Of a stretch of 64,000 nt of DNA, positions 1-11,486 are shown in pieces. Position 1 is the first letter of the stretch. Each line of letters opens with the position of its first letter. This DNA is from Lasioglossum baleicum (lineage: Eukaryota > Arthropoda > Insecta > Hymenoptera > Halictidae). The stretch is from NCBI RefSeq assembly GCF_051020765.1, contig NC_134929.1, positions 16,584,635 through 16,648,634 on the forward strand, written 5' to 3'. The notes under the pieces were generated by a model, which searched no databases, was not told the DNA's origin, and saw only the letters and a program-made list of their open reading frames with translations. The translations under genes and the position numbers were made by a program.

Positions 1-20
1 CTGTAGTTGCACGATGCGAG

Positions 21-116
21 TGGGGAGGGGTTGCAGCGACGGCAGAGAGAAAGGGGGGAGAAAGAGGAGGAGGAGGGGGAAGAGGAGGAAGAGGAGGAGG
101 AGTAGGAGAGGAGGGT
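21..116. repeat. Purine-rich (GGA/GAA)n low-complexity tract
   Basis: The top strand is almost uninterrupted G and A with repeated AGG and AGGAGG steps. It faces the pyrimidine tract that starts near 199, so this edge of the window is strongly strand-asymmetric. No coding sense is apparent. Confidence 0.75.
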
Positions 117-204
117 TAGGTGTAGTATCGGTCATTACCTCCATCGAGTAACTGGGTCAGTCGTCACAGCGCCTCGGTTCGCTCACCGGCTGCCCGTTTT
201 GCAG

Positions 205-345
205 TGTTCTCCCACCCTCTCTTCCCCTCTTTCTCTTTCTGTATCTCCGTTTCTCTCGTTCCTTCCCTTTCACGGTCTCTCTTCCCCTCTCTCTCACTCG
301 CTCGCTCTCTTGCTCTCCCTTTCACCGTTCTTTCTAGTCCTCCCT
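205..345. repeat. Pyrimidine-rich (CT)n-like tract
   Basis: The top strand is dominated by TCTC, CTCT and TTTC steps with few purines. The tract is degenerate and is not a clean dinucleotide array. Confidence 0.7.
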
Positions 346-660
346 GTCTCGCTCGCTCGTTCCCGTCGTCTATCGTCCCCGCGCAACGTTCTCGCACTCT
401 GAAACCGACATCCCCACTTCGGAAACCTTCTACACGATTCTCGAAGCGGCCGCAGGAGGTTAGACCTTGGATTCGAATCGCGGCTGTGCGGAAAACATCC
501 GCCTTTTTTCCATGTTCCGCTGCCGAAGACGCGTTTCACGGCTGCGGATACAACCTGCCAGGTCGATCTCTCGACAAACAACACACCACTCTTTTCTTTT
601 TAGCTCTGCGAACACCCCCGCGAGCTTCGATCAACGTCTCGGTTGAGGGTTGTTTCTCTT

Positions 661-1320
661 AACATAGACATAAGAGGCTGAATTGTTATAAAGATTTATA
701 GACGAATTTTCAAATTCGATTTTCCTGCACAGAAAGCTTCTTGCAACGAAATATTTCACTTTTTCGATGCGTTCCTAAATCCATGTTTAATCACAGACAC
801 GAGTTTTTGTAAAATTGGATGAACTATGAACAGGAAAAAACGCATATTATGTGTGAATTGGATGTATTTATAGCAACTCCTCGAGCCTCCTGTTAATTAG
901 AGAGATTATCACCGTTGTACTTTATTTATAGAACGAATTCAATTATAACTCCTTGATCCACACTGACTAATTAGTGAGATCAAATGTTTGTACAATGTTG
1001 TGAAACAAAAACGAGCTCAACTTCGAGAATGAATCGGTCATTAGTAAACTGCTAGTGTCTGTGTCGCATACACCGATTCATAAACAGCGTTATCGATTTT
1101 ACTATCGTTTAACATTAAAATGTCTGATACTTTTACTTCCTGTAAAAATGTTAAATTCTAATAAAATTTGCATTTTAGTATTTTTCTGAAAATCTTGACC
1201 ACATAAAACCATATAAACCGCATAAAAGACCGCAGTCTATACACTCGTAATGTTAAAACAAACCGTACTGAAGCTTGCACAAAGCAACACTTTGTTTTCG
1301 TACGCACGAACGACGCAGTA
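661..1320. other. AT-rich spacer with one short hairpin
   Basis: This is AT-rich DNA with no supported gene. A hairpin at about 1028-1082 pairs TGAATCGGT with ACCGATTCA across a loop of about 35 bases. Nothing else stands out. Confidence 0.4.
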
Positions 1321-1910
1321 GAGCTAAGGAAAGCTAAGCCGTGGAGATGCGAATATTTTCGAGGATATTTTCCTAAGGGTAGATTTCGCAACAGTGGGCG
1401 ACTTGTCCCATTCATTCGCGAAAAATATTCCCACGGGTGAAGATATGCTACCTGTTGAGGGTGGAGCGTAACCACGTGAAACCGTTGGTCCCACGTGACA
1501 CGTTCGACGCGTCCGTGCAACGAAAAGAAAGAACGGCGGCCGATGCGTTTCGTTATGCAACGGTGCTGCGGCGAAGGACAGGTCGTTTACACACAGTATG
1601 CGATAGCAATTACGCACGGCGCAAGCGGAAGAACGGGAGCGACGAAGGGGGACGCGCTCTAGCTCAAACTATAGCTCGAGCGATCGAGAGAGAAGCGGGG
1701 GTGGTAGCAACGGGGGTGTTGAAGGGCGAGAGGAACGGCGCGGACTAATTCCAGCCGGCATTAGCATCGCACCCCGCGAATAACAATACCGAAGGTAATA
1801 ATTGCAGCAATAACCCACCCTTTCTCCGCCAATCTTGCTGACAATTAACTTCGACGCTTTCGATTCGGACGCGAGGGGTCGCCCTCGAGGCCCGTGGAAA
1901 GCGTCTGGCA
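1320..1910. other. Moderately GC-rich island, no gene assigned
   Basis: A CpG-rich segment. It holds a plus-strand frame of 103 codons (1437-1748) and overlapping minus-strand frames of 80-120 codons. The plus frame is Arg-rich (RRKRK) and shows no family motif, signal peptide or membrane segment. Composition alone explains it. Confidence 0.3.
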
Positions 1911-3152
1911 ATTATCGCTAAGCTCTCTCCTTGTAAATTTCATTCGAACTTGCTCCCCGCGACTGACGAGGATCACTTTTCAATTGGCGAGCAAATCCCT
2001 TGGAATTTTTCTAGTTGAGGTAAACAAGTTGATTTTAACATGTTTTTGAAAAAGTCGTTCAGAGAAGATTAATAACTATTAATCTTCTAAGTAAATACTT
2101 ACATGATGCTAGTTAACAATTTTTATTGACGTTAGAAGAACTGTTTTAAATTGTTAATATTTCTTGATTACTTGTAACCAATACTTGAATTGGTGAACAC
2201 ATGAATTGAAATACTCCCTTACATCCTCTACTCTTTGAAATATTAAAAAAATATATTTTTAACTCTCCATATTGAAGGCTGTTTTCATTCTTCTGACACG
2301 AGCGCTTGTCGATAAAAAAACGTGTCAAATATTTTTTCGGAGAGCAGTCTGTGTAAATTTCATAAAAATCTGTCTGTATCCTCGTGTTTGCAAGTCGGAA
2401 TTTTTTAACTGTATACGAGTCTACACAATGGAACTTAAATTTCGACGTATTGTTTTAACTGCTCGTATCAAACTGTAAATTATACTTTAATTATGGTTAT
2501 GTAATCCACGCCCGAGTTTTTATTATCAGTTGTAATTTATGTGGATTCTCTGGAACAGTTGTAAGTTCAAGAGCTTGATCCACATATCGTACAGTCATTA
2601 CCGTGATATGGCAGATCGTACGCTCTATCGCGAATCATCGAACGACGTGATTTTGGTAAACAGCCAACCGAAGTGTTCTTCGATCTATATTGAGTTATAA
2701 GACTGTCGAATCTGGATATCAGCCAAATCACGGCATTTCCAATTACTGCTTAGTAATTGGCTGTTTGTCGAGACGGTTCGCACGAGTTTGGTGACTATCC
2801 AGCCACCGAGTTATGGAACGTCGGACTGACAGTCTGGAATCTGTGCAAGCCGAAGGCAAAACATCTGCAATTTCGGATACCACATGGCCTGGTAATGTGA
2901 TCTTTTCGTGACTGTAAATGTTGACATTTCCGAAATTACATAAACATAGGAAGACCAAATCACTTTGTAGTAACAACCACGAAAGCCGTGGTATGTTTAT
3001 AGAATAAAATTCTATTAATCCAGTGACTATAAAGTTCTAGACTAGTTCATTTCTTAAATTGTTATGACGGTAAAAAATGTTGTAACTTCAATTTTCAATT
3101 CATAATTTCAGTTTGACGGATTAAAACGAATACTAGGTTAATTTTGTTGTTA
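1911..3152. other. AT-rich spacer, nothing recognised
   Basis: Mixed AT-rich sequence, slightly more balanced around 2600-2900. No long frame, tandem repeat or inverted repeat could be supported. It ends at the first family A element. Confidence 0.35.
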
Positions 3153-3351
3153 GTAACACTAAACCTACCGAACATCAAAAGTGACTGATGTGTATAGTAT
3201 TATAACAATTAAAGATTTTTACTGTAGTATATACTGCAGTCAAAAAATATATTCGATAAATTCCCATTAAAACACCTTCACAATTTCAATAATTGTCAAA
3301 TAAAAAATCTAAAATGGATCCTTTGCCCTCTCGTGGTAGGTTTAGTGTTAA
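3153..3351 (+). mobile_element. Family A TTAA-type MITE, copy 1
   Basis: The element is bounded by inverted ends AACACTAAACCTACCG and GGTAGGTTTAGTGTT. The right end is flanked by TTAA; the left flank is the mutated GTAA. The interior keeps the family layout seen at 20575-20778: an AT-rich 5' third, a GGATAAA/CGATAAATT-type block and an A-rich 3' part just before the right end. There is no coding capacity. TTAA flanks fit a piggyBac-type mobiliser by general knowledge of that superfamily, but no transposase is present. Confidence 0.8.
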
Positions 3352-3360
3352 ACTGTACAT

Positions 3361-3694
3361 CAGAGTTGGGCAAACATTTAATCAACGATTGACGAATAAA
3401 TTTCTACTTCAATCGTTAATCGCAATTAACAATTAATCTCCTAGTTTAGTCGTTAATTGCGGTTAACGATTAAATATAATACTTATTCATCGTTAATTGG
3501 GAATAACGGTTAAATTTCTACTTATTAATCGTTAATTGGGAATAACAGTTAAATTTCTACTTTAGTCGTTAATAGCTATTAACTTCATCAATCGATTGAA
3601 TCAATCGTCGATTTTTCAATAGTTACCTTTTTTAATAGTACACATTAATCAATCAATATTAATTAAAATTTTAATCGATTAATGCCCGACTCTG
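3361..3694. mobile_element. hAT-like MITE built of GTTAATCG repeats
   Basis: The inverted ends are CAGAGTTGGGCA on the left and TGCCCGACTCTG on the right. The flanking 8-mers CTGTACAT (3353-3360) and CTGTATAT (3695-3702) agree at 7 of 8 positions, as expected of a hAT target duplication. The interior is unusual: it is largely short inverted and direct variants of CGTTAATTG / CAATTAACG, so almost any part can pair with another. It lies 9 bp from family A copy 1. It resembles the nested element at 37258-37634 at its ends. Confidence 0.75.
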
Positions 3695-3727
3695 CTGTAT
3701 ATACACACAGTATATCAAAGATGAGCT

Positions 3728-3800
3728 TATACAGGGTATCCCAAAAATATTGCACTTCCTTGAAGTTTTCAAGATTGATTGTCAAAAAGAATTCAACGTC
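3728..3800 (+). mobile_element. Solo TACAGGGTATCCCAAAA end of a Tc1/mariner-like MITE
   Basis: TACAGGGTATCCCAAAA matches the inverted right end of the small element at 31990-32075. Only one end is visible here. The rest seems lost or too diverged, and the right boundary is arbitrary. Confidence 0.4.
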
Positions 3801-4439
3801 AAATATACATAAGGTATTATATATTTTCATAAAACATCATTAGCTTTCTTGGTGACTTGATATAAACACATAAAATAAAAGACTCTGAATGTCGATGGGG
3901 TCAAACGATTAATCAGAATGAAAGTGCTTAATGTTCCAAGTGAACCATTAAAAATTCTAATACTGTGGCTCGATTACGTAATGAAGCGTAAAACTTCAGT
4001 GACTATCAAACCGTAAATTTCGAACTCCGTTGAATCTCCAACTTCGGCGCCTCAGTGACTGTTAAGTCAGGAACTCATAAAGTTTGTCTATCGACTCGCA
4101 TAGTCAGCGAATCCGCAGCGTTACGAATGGGACCGCAAGCACACAAACTTCGCACACCTATTGCCACCGCAAATCTGGTCCTACGATTCTCGATGAAGAA
4201 TCAAATTTCTAGACTGTCGACCCGGGAATCGAATCTCTGTTAACAACATTTTTTAACGATACTGATCAAATGAAGCGTCTTGTAACATTGAGCAAGTATG
4301 AATAGTTTCTAATTTTAACGATTTTGTTATGACTCATAAATGTAAATAACAAATAAAATGCAGGTTTTATGCATTTGTAGCAAAAATGAGATGCAATTTA
4401 AAACAGTCGAAAAATGAAGAGAATTTAAAACATCAATAT

Positions 4440-4712
4440 GACTTATTAAAATTGTTATAGAAAGGAAGACATTTTTATTCAGCTCCCATTTCTTATAAAA
4501 TTACATTTTACGCATTTATAAAGAGAATTGGGAAATATGAGTATATTTCTCCAAACTTATTGAAATTGTTGAGAAGAGAGAAAGAAATGTTTATTCAGCT
4601 CTCATTTCTTACAAAATTACATTTCATGCATCTATAAAAAGAATTGAGAAATATGAATATATTTCTCCGAGCTTATTAAAATTGTTGAGAAGAGACAAAG
4701 AAATTTTTGCTA
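4440..4712. repeat. Tandem repeat, about 115-bp unit, 2.3 copies
   Basis: The block AAATTGTT...TTATTCAGCTC...ATTTCTTA starts near 4448, recurs near 4563, and starts again near 4679 before breaking off. Copies differ by point changes only. It is AT-rich and non-coding. Just upstream (4365-4400) is TTTTATGCATTTGTAG, a likely fragment of a family C right end. Confidence 0.75.
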
Positions 4713-4759
4713 CAACAAAAATGAGTAGTAGAAATAAAGCAGTAGAAAAATTAGAAGAA

Positions 4760-5850
4760 TACATGTCTCGTAACTAATGAAAATGATTGAGGAAAGAAAC
4801 AAATGCTTTTACTTTCGTATCTTCTAATTCAAGAAATTATCGAATTTAACGTAAAAGTGATGAACCATAAATATTTTCGGAAATTCTGCGGATGATTCCT
4901 GGAAAGTTTTTTTTTCAGTAAATATGTGACCCTGAAAGACGCTATAATTCAGTGTATATCATAAAGCATAGTTGAGTTAATTATGCAGGAATTAACCGGA
5001 GACCAGGTAATTTTATGTCCATACAAATTAGCATAAAAAGGTTCAGGTTAAAGAAGCCCGACCGCGAGTTCGACTGTCAAAGCGTGTGCCTCGTAAATAG
5101 CGAAATCCGTTAGTGCCCGTGGCAGTTTGCGCATCGTTTGAATAATAAACCGATTGGCCGTCGATCGTCGTGCAACAAGAAGACATGCAATTTCGCGAGA
5201 GAGTTAACAGATGCTTGGGAAACGTCCCAGGAAGCGTATCGTTATCCGCGACGAGAGAGTCGATTGAACCTATTTCGCCGGTGGGTTGAAACGCCGCCAG
5301 GCTAGTCCGTATTTGTGACGCAAAATTTCAGCTAGGCTCGCTTGCCAAATAAGCTCATGGGACCGGATAAAACCGGCCGGTTATCGCGGATCGTGACCCA
5401 GAAAACAGTCGCGGAATAGGTTGCATACGAACTGAACATTATTGAGCCGCCGTCGACACCTACGGCGAAAACTGTATCTTCGTTACGTGGATGCTGCGTT
5501 TATCTCGTGCGAATCGGAGTCGAATAACGCGTGCGGTACAGAGGATCCTGCCGAACGTTTACTCAAACGTCTACCGAAATACCGACGCCGTAAATCCCGC
5601 GAGCGCGCGTAATTGCGGGAGGGATGAGTGAATTCAAAATGTCGATCACACCCTTTTATAGCACCCTATAAACGTCGATTTCGAAAACACAGCAGCATTT
5701 TTAAAGTCGCATCAACATATTGGTTTTTAGATATCATGTGGTCTACTACTGGTAAAACATACTCGATCGAAATAGCGAATATGATTGTTGGCGAATTATT
5801 TGATCGTGTATTAAAAACGACAATATCAACAACTTAAGACCTTACTGTTA
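4760..5850. other. Unique spacer, partly GC-balanced, no gene found
   Basis: AT-rich to about 5000, then more balanced to 5620. A 69-codon frame at 5628-5837 has no recognisable feature. No repeat or RNA gene could be supported. Confidence 0.3.
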
Positions 5851-5886
5851 AGGTCATACCAAAAGGTCATAGTATTAATGTGACCT
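5851..5886. promoter_or_regulatory. Cluster of three nuclear-receptor half sites
   Basis: AGGTCA occurs at 5851-5856 and 5864-5869 as a direct repeat with a 7-bp spacer. TGACCT follows at 5881-5886 in the opposite orientation. Orphan receptors such as FTZ-F1 and ERR bind AAGGTCA-type half sites. Chance is a fair alternative in 64 kb, and no gene is assigned nearby. Confidence 0.25.
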
Positions 5887-6024
5887 TCCTTTTCCACGAA
5901 CTTAATTAATTTTGTTCCAAACATTTTTTGTTTGTATAATACAAGAGGTAATATTTCAGAAAAATCTTAATAAAATAATACATTCTTGTGCTTTTTCCCA
6001 AATATAAAACCTGTTCTTTATAAG

Positions 6025-6179
6025 TAGACTGCGTATCTTTATGCAAAATAAAAAATGTTCCATTGATTGCAGGACAAGCTGAAACTAATACATTGACGTC
6101 CTTAAATATTTTTAACACGTCCACCGCTTTAAATTGTACGTTCCCATTTTCGTTAAAAATGCATAAAATCCGCAGTCTA
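6025..6179 (+). mobile_element. Family C TA-flanked MITE, copy 1
   Basis: It starts TAGACTGCGTATCTTTATGC and ends GCATAAAATCCGCAGTCTA, a near-perfect inverted pair with TA at both outer edges. The interior carries family blocks such as CCTTAAAT and TTTAAATTGTACGT, also seen in the copy at 26135-26334. At about 155 bp it is the shortest intact copy. TA duplication and short inverted ends fit a Tc1/mariner-type origin. The family-to-superfamily assignment is inference. Confidence 0.85.
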
Positions 6180-6439
6180 ATTATAAACAGATTTTCATTG
6201 TCAAAAAATGTTCTGAATGAGTGTGAGTGATTGAATCCTTTCATAAGTCAGTATCCAATTTGCTTAATCTATATATTAAGAAAAATACATATACAACTAG
6301 GTCCCACAAATACTCTACAGAGCCCTCGCACGTCCCTGGACAATCACGTCGCCTAACGCATCTCATTCCTCCAAGCTCGTAGACGTAGTCGAAACGGAAC
6401 GTCAGCTGAAACGAGCAGTACAAAAGTGACCTATCGAGC

Positions 6440-7500
6440 ACGTTCCCACCGGAAGACGATCGACCATCGAAGTAGCTTGTGCGGCTTGTTTCGTGGCATA
6501 AATATCCGCGGAACGGGGTAAATTGTAGGCGACCAGTCGAAGCGACTTGCACGTCGGAATTGCGAGCGGCGCGGCGCGCGATTAACGGGTTCGAAGCGTT
6601 GCATATCAGCATTATGAGGGGCATTCTGGGACAAAGGTTGAGGAACGCTCTCCGCAAGCTCTTCCAACCCTCCACCGAGCTGCCCCCGAGCCTCCTCTTG
6701 GCCTCTGTCCCTGTTCAACGGTCAGGGTCTCCCTCTATCTTTCCTCCCATGCTCCGTCTCCCTCTCGTGTTCCACCTCTTCCATCACCTCGTTCAAACCT
6801 CCTCCTCTTCCTCCCTACCTTGCCGTGTTCGTCAGGCAATGCTCTCTTCGTGCTTTCGTCCGACCTACCCCAATATCCAGCTTTCTCCCTCTCTCTCTCT
6901 CTCTTTCTCTCTTTCTCCCAATCTCCCACTCCCTCTCGTCTCCCCCTTTTTCACTCTTCCTCCCAGCTTTCCCTCTCTCTTTCTAACCCTTTCCCTCGCA
7001 GTCTCTCCCCCTCGATCATACCCCTACCTTCAACCAATTCCCCCTTCGCTCATACCCCTACCCCACAGTCGCGGATGTACCCGATGACTCTCTCCTTCCG
7101 CCTCAATTTCTTTCTCCTTCGACGACGTTCCCCGACATTGCTTCCACTCTCTCTCACACTCTCTCACACTCTCTCCGTCGATGTACGTAAACTGTTCTTC
7201 CGGGAGAGGTGTACACCGCCCCACCCCACCTCCGCGTCCTCGAGCTCCACGGAAAATCAACGACGCCAGGAACCACCTTCCAGGTGGGAACGAGACCATG
7301 TTTTTGGATGCTGACTTTGATAAGTGAAACGGATTTGAGGGCCCTGATGGATTCTTACGAGCTCTTCCGGAGTTACGACCGCTTTTTTTTACGGCTGTTT
7401 TTTAAAGCGACTTAGATGAGGATACTTCGGGAAGACTTCGATTGGATTGTCGGGTCGCCAGGGTGAACCTTGGATCATTTTATTGGCCGACTCGCCGGGA
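6440..7500. other. GC- and CT-rich island, no gene assigned
   Basis: A pyrimidine-rich island with long overlapping frames on both strands (202 and 164 codons plus, 144 and 95 minus). They are Ser/Pro/Leu-rich or Arg/Glu-rich and mirror one another, so they are probably not proteins. Around 7050-7130 the two halves repeat CATACCCCTACC-like phrases. It may be transcribed 5' sequence, but this is not shown. Confidence 0.35.
6888..6926. repeat. (CT)n microsatellite
   Basis: CTCTCT runs interrupted by single TTT steps inside the larger CT-rich island. Confidence 0.8.
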
Positions 7501-7539
7501 TTTATTGGGGAACGGGGAGCTTAGATTTGATGTAGTGGA

Positions 7540-9080
7540 ACTGCGATTAACTGGACACTGTGGTAGGTGAGCCTTGGGTGTAGAAATTTTTGTATAAGCA
7601 TTCGTTATAAAGGGTCATCGAAAAATATTTCAATTTAAATCGTAACATAAATGTAATTCTTTTTATTTAAACGAGAAAATATTATTCGTGTTTCGATATG
7701 TTTTTTGTCGATCGCCATCTAACTTAACCAGTAGCGATTTTGAAGACACCCAGAATTATTAAGAACTTTTGAATATCGTCAGAAAAATATAAAAAGACAA
7801 ATTAAGTTATAAGTACTAGTTTTCTGAAATTTGAATTAGTTGTAACATTTTTTTCGTGCCTTTTCTATACCGTTGTATCGAGACTTATGCAATTACTTAT
7901 TTTCCATGTGAATATCTACAGTTGCCATTGAAATTCTCCGTTAATTTTGCAGGTTTAATGAGCAAGCATTTCTGCAATAATTACGCTGCTTCAAATAATT
8001 CGAGGAATATATAAATACATAATATCGTTTAATAAATACTTTTTCTCGTATCGATACAGCGTCCTTCAACTTTTTGAGGAAATCGATTATCGGATAACTT
8101 CGGCGAATTGTGTAATTCGACATCTACCGTGGAACAGGTTTCGCTTCATTTCCTTGAATTATGCATTCGATGTAAGACAAATCTGTATGCAGATGAAAAA
8201 TCTGAAATGACAGATAAAAATGTTCTGCTTCGAGTGGACATAAAATACAGAGAAAAAAATCGTGATTATACAATTTCAAATTTAAATTTCAATGAATACA
8301 AAATTAGCCGTCGAAACAGTTGTTTATTTGATACGCGTGTGATCTACGGGTTTGTTAACCGCAATTAAGCTGACTCACGTGTAAATTTAAAACTGTCAAC
8401 ATTATATGACTGAACAATATTTATATTATTTATTTTTTTTTGTTATGGAATTGCCATAAATATGCATAGTCTATATTAATTAGTATCAAATATTGAATTC
8501 AGCCAATGTGTAAATATCCAAACCATAGCCAAAAGATATACAATATACATATGTATACATTCAGTCTATCGTTAAAACTCTGTCTGTGCAATAAACTAAT
8601 ATACTAAATAATGTAACACTTAATATTATTAAAGAACTCCGGGAATCCCAATTTACAGAAACGTGTAAATTCGAAATTATAATCATACCAGAAATTGTAT
8701 TGCTTCCACTAATTCAAACTATGTATAATTAATCAAAATATAAAACTTCAATTGCTTCTAAGATTTTAAATTGCATTGTGTAAATTTACGAAGAGGAAGC
8801 TACGATTTAATTTATTCAGCTGGTAAATGCATACATTTATTTTTCCAAATTCCAATAATTTATAAAATAAATACGTTTTCGATATGAATTCTGTGTTCAT
8901 TTCCCATTTCACATTTCATGCGCCTTTTCAGATAACAGGCTCGTGCCACACATTCCCAGAAAAAAAGGGGGGGATGGGATTTTAATCGCGTGTATCGCGG
9001 ATTGTTTGCGGAGGCCAATCTCCGCGTAGACAATAATCTGTTTATCAACGTGACGTTCGCCGGTATTTCGAATCGATAAA
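7540..9080. other. AT-rich spacer, nothing recognised
   Basis: Low-complexity AT-rich DNA. Frames of 60-86 codons are the longest and none shows a domain. No paired inverted ends were found by eye. Confidence 0.35.
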
Positions 9081-9084
9081 GCTC

Positions 9085-9560
9085 GAGTACGGGTGAAGAT
9101 ACGTAAAAATAGATACCGACCTACCCCAACGGGCTCAGACATTCCACCCCCTCGGCCTCCGTCTTCTTCGGATCTCTTATCGGAGAGATCTCACGGAGCT
9201 CTTTCTTTCTCTGTCCTCCGTCTCCCTTCCCGTACACCGGTCTTCCACGAATACTTTATGCTGTCCGTGCTCTTTATCCTCTTCACCCCCCTTCGTCCCC
9301 CAACCCCTGTTTCGTCGATCTCGAATACCAGAACGCAACTTTTTCCACGGGCAGACTGAGAGAATCTTCTCCGTAGTCGAAAGTGGGTCGGGGGTGTTCG
9401 TTTTGCGGAAATCGAGCAGAAGGAAAGAAGGTATCCCTTTGAGCTACCCCCGGATGGAAAAAAGACCTCGTTAATAATTTATGAGCGCCCTCGAAGCCGG
9501 GGTAAGGTTAAACCAATTAGACTGACGAGTCAACGTCCCCCGATTTAGGCGATTTGATTC
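9085..9560. other. GC-rich island, no gene assigned
   Basis: A CT-rich segment with an 88-codon Pro/Ser-rich frame on the plus strand (9093-9359). No motif supports coding. Confidence 0.3.
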
Positions 9561-9779
9561 GTACCCACTCGGAGTGACATAAATTGTCACTGTTAGACAA
9601 TTTATGAGATCAAACAATTATTTTTACACAATAATCTTGTGCACTAGAATTATAAGAATTATAAGATTTTTATAAGAATTCATTTTTCATGACCAGGATT
9701 GTCAACCGAAAAATCGGAAAAAGCATTGGTTACAGGTAAGGATTATAAGTAACCGAAATTTTTTTCTCTTGTTGGTAAA

Positions 9780-10095
9780 TGTTATCGTTGAGGGAAATTC
9801 ATTTCGATCACTTATAACAGTTATCAATGAGAGAAATTTATTTCGATCGCGCTCATGACTCATAACAGTTATCGATGGGAGAAGTTTATTTCGGTAGCTC
9901 ATAACAGTCATAACAGTTGTCGATGAGAGAGATTTATTTCGATCGTTCATAACAGTTATCGATAAGAGAAATTTATTTCGATCGCTCATAACAGTTATTC
10001 GATGAAATAAATTTATTTTCGATCGCTCATGACAGTTATCAATGAGAGAAGTTCATGTCGATCGCTCATAACAGTTACTGATGAAGGAAATTTGT
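9780..10095. repeat. Minisatellite, about 41-bp unit, seven to eight copies
   Basis: The unit is built around CGATCGCTCATAACAGTTAT followed by CGATGAGAGAAATTTATTT. Copies vary in length through small internal duplications, for example an extra CATAACAGT near 9905. The minus strand is open for 95 codons and translates to repeated ITVMSDRNKF-type phrases. That frame is a by-product of the repeat. Confidence 0.85.
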
Positions 10096-10099
10096 AATA

Positions 10100-11230
10100 G
10101 TTATTATTAAATAGTACAATTTTCAAATGGTAGACAATCAATTATTTCATAAATTTTTTATTCGTAAAATTAATTGCTCTAATCAAAATTTAATGTGACA
10201 AACAAACAGATTTTGTGTTGTTCTTATGGTCCGTTGATTCGTCTTGTTGTACGAAACCTTCTCAATGGAGTTCACAGGCTTGCTCCATCCGAAAAAAGTA
10301 GACAACTCAATAAATAAGCAACCAAAATTAATTTCCTCAATTAATTAATTCAAAATCAATAATTATTATGAACAAGTGAAAAGAAATTCGATAAAAAGAA
10401 TTTTTTTCTTTATATTTTGTGTACATTATCTTAAATATCAATAACAATCAGCTTTTTATTCATGATTTTTATCGTAGCACATTTTAGAATAACTGTTACT
10501 TTGGTCCCTGGAGAAAATTCCCAAATATAGAACTCGATGATAATGGGTCACATTATTCTCAAAATTTTCGCACGCAATTAAATGGGGAAAATATGTACTT
10601 ATTTTTGTCATAATAAATGTATATCGCTGTTTAAACATCATCCAGTAAAGTACTGTAAAACGACAATGTATAAATTGTAAATGTTCTACGTACATGGCGT
10701 ACCACATTCAACATTTTCAATTTGCTTCTCCCGAAGAATAGCCGGGTTTTTGTCGGGCCGCAATTCCAGATACGTTTCGTATTTATGCGGCGAAGTCGCA
10801 ATAGGATTACACGAGTCTGACCAATCGGATGTAATCGGAGCTTTAATCGTAATCGAATAAATCTACCATGAAATAGAATGTTTTGTGACCCAGTTTGGAG
10901 AGGAACGTACACAGAAGACGACGCCATCCCCGCGGTTACTTTCCACCCTCGGCGTCTTTTCATTTCTCCGGAGCGTCAATTCTCTCTTTCATCCCCTTAC
11001 CCCGGGTCGCGCGGTATGCGACCGCTTTTAAAGACCCACTTTAATACGTGCAAATGTATGCAATTTTCTATATGACCAGGCTGCGAGGAGGTCGAAAGGA
11101 TGCCGCGATAGAGGAGCAGATTACGAAAATACTTTCCATACTTTGCGGACCACGCAATTTAACTAGAATAGATTGGGTCGAGTGCGGCTGATATTATTCT
11201 CCGGCGAGGACCGACGGAGAAAATTCAAAT
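10100..11230. other. Spacer: AT-rich, then balanced, no gene found
   Basis: AT-rich until about 10740 and moderately GC-rich to 11230. A 110-codon minus frame (10631-10963) is Arg-rich without a motif. Confidence 0.3.
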
Positions 11231-11486
11231 GTCACAAATAACAATTGCATAATTCCACGGGAGAAGCTGGTCTTTTCAGCCGCCGGATTAAATTGACAGT
11301 CAAATGTTTCGCACAGGGAAAAAAACGTTACAACGAATTAACAAGTTTTCCCTACTCAACTGTACCAGAAAATCTAACCAAAATCTACCACAGAACCGAG
11401 CAGTTTCTTAACGACTTTTTAATAGAAAATTCAAGGCTTAGAGTTAAAACATTTTGTTGAAGTTTAACGGTGACAATGCACGAAAC

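Larger units (their letters stand above)
1..660. other. GC-rich island, no gene assigned
   Basis: A GA-rich half is followed by a CT-rich half (199-345) and then balanced, CpG-containing DNA to about 640. Open frames of 77 to 152 codons run on both strands through the same bases and are rich in Ser/Leu/Phe or Arg/Glu. That is what CT/GA tracts give by chance. The island could be a promoter or 5' untranslated region, but no splice site or conserved peptide decides this. Beyond 660 the DNA drops abruptly to AT-rich sequence. Confidence 0.4.

Noticed and set aside
470..490. Possible tRNA B-box (GATTCGAATCGCG)
   Set aside because: It is a short palindrome, with no tRNA arms around it.
4210..4245. 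Possible tRNA B-box (GATTCGATTCCCGG on the minus strand)
   Set aside because: No A-box or cloverleaf stems at the right spacing.
9702..9989. 95-codon repeated-peptide frame on the minus strand
   Set aside because: A by-product of the 41-bp minisatellite; unit length is not a multiple of three and the frame drifts.
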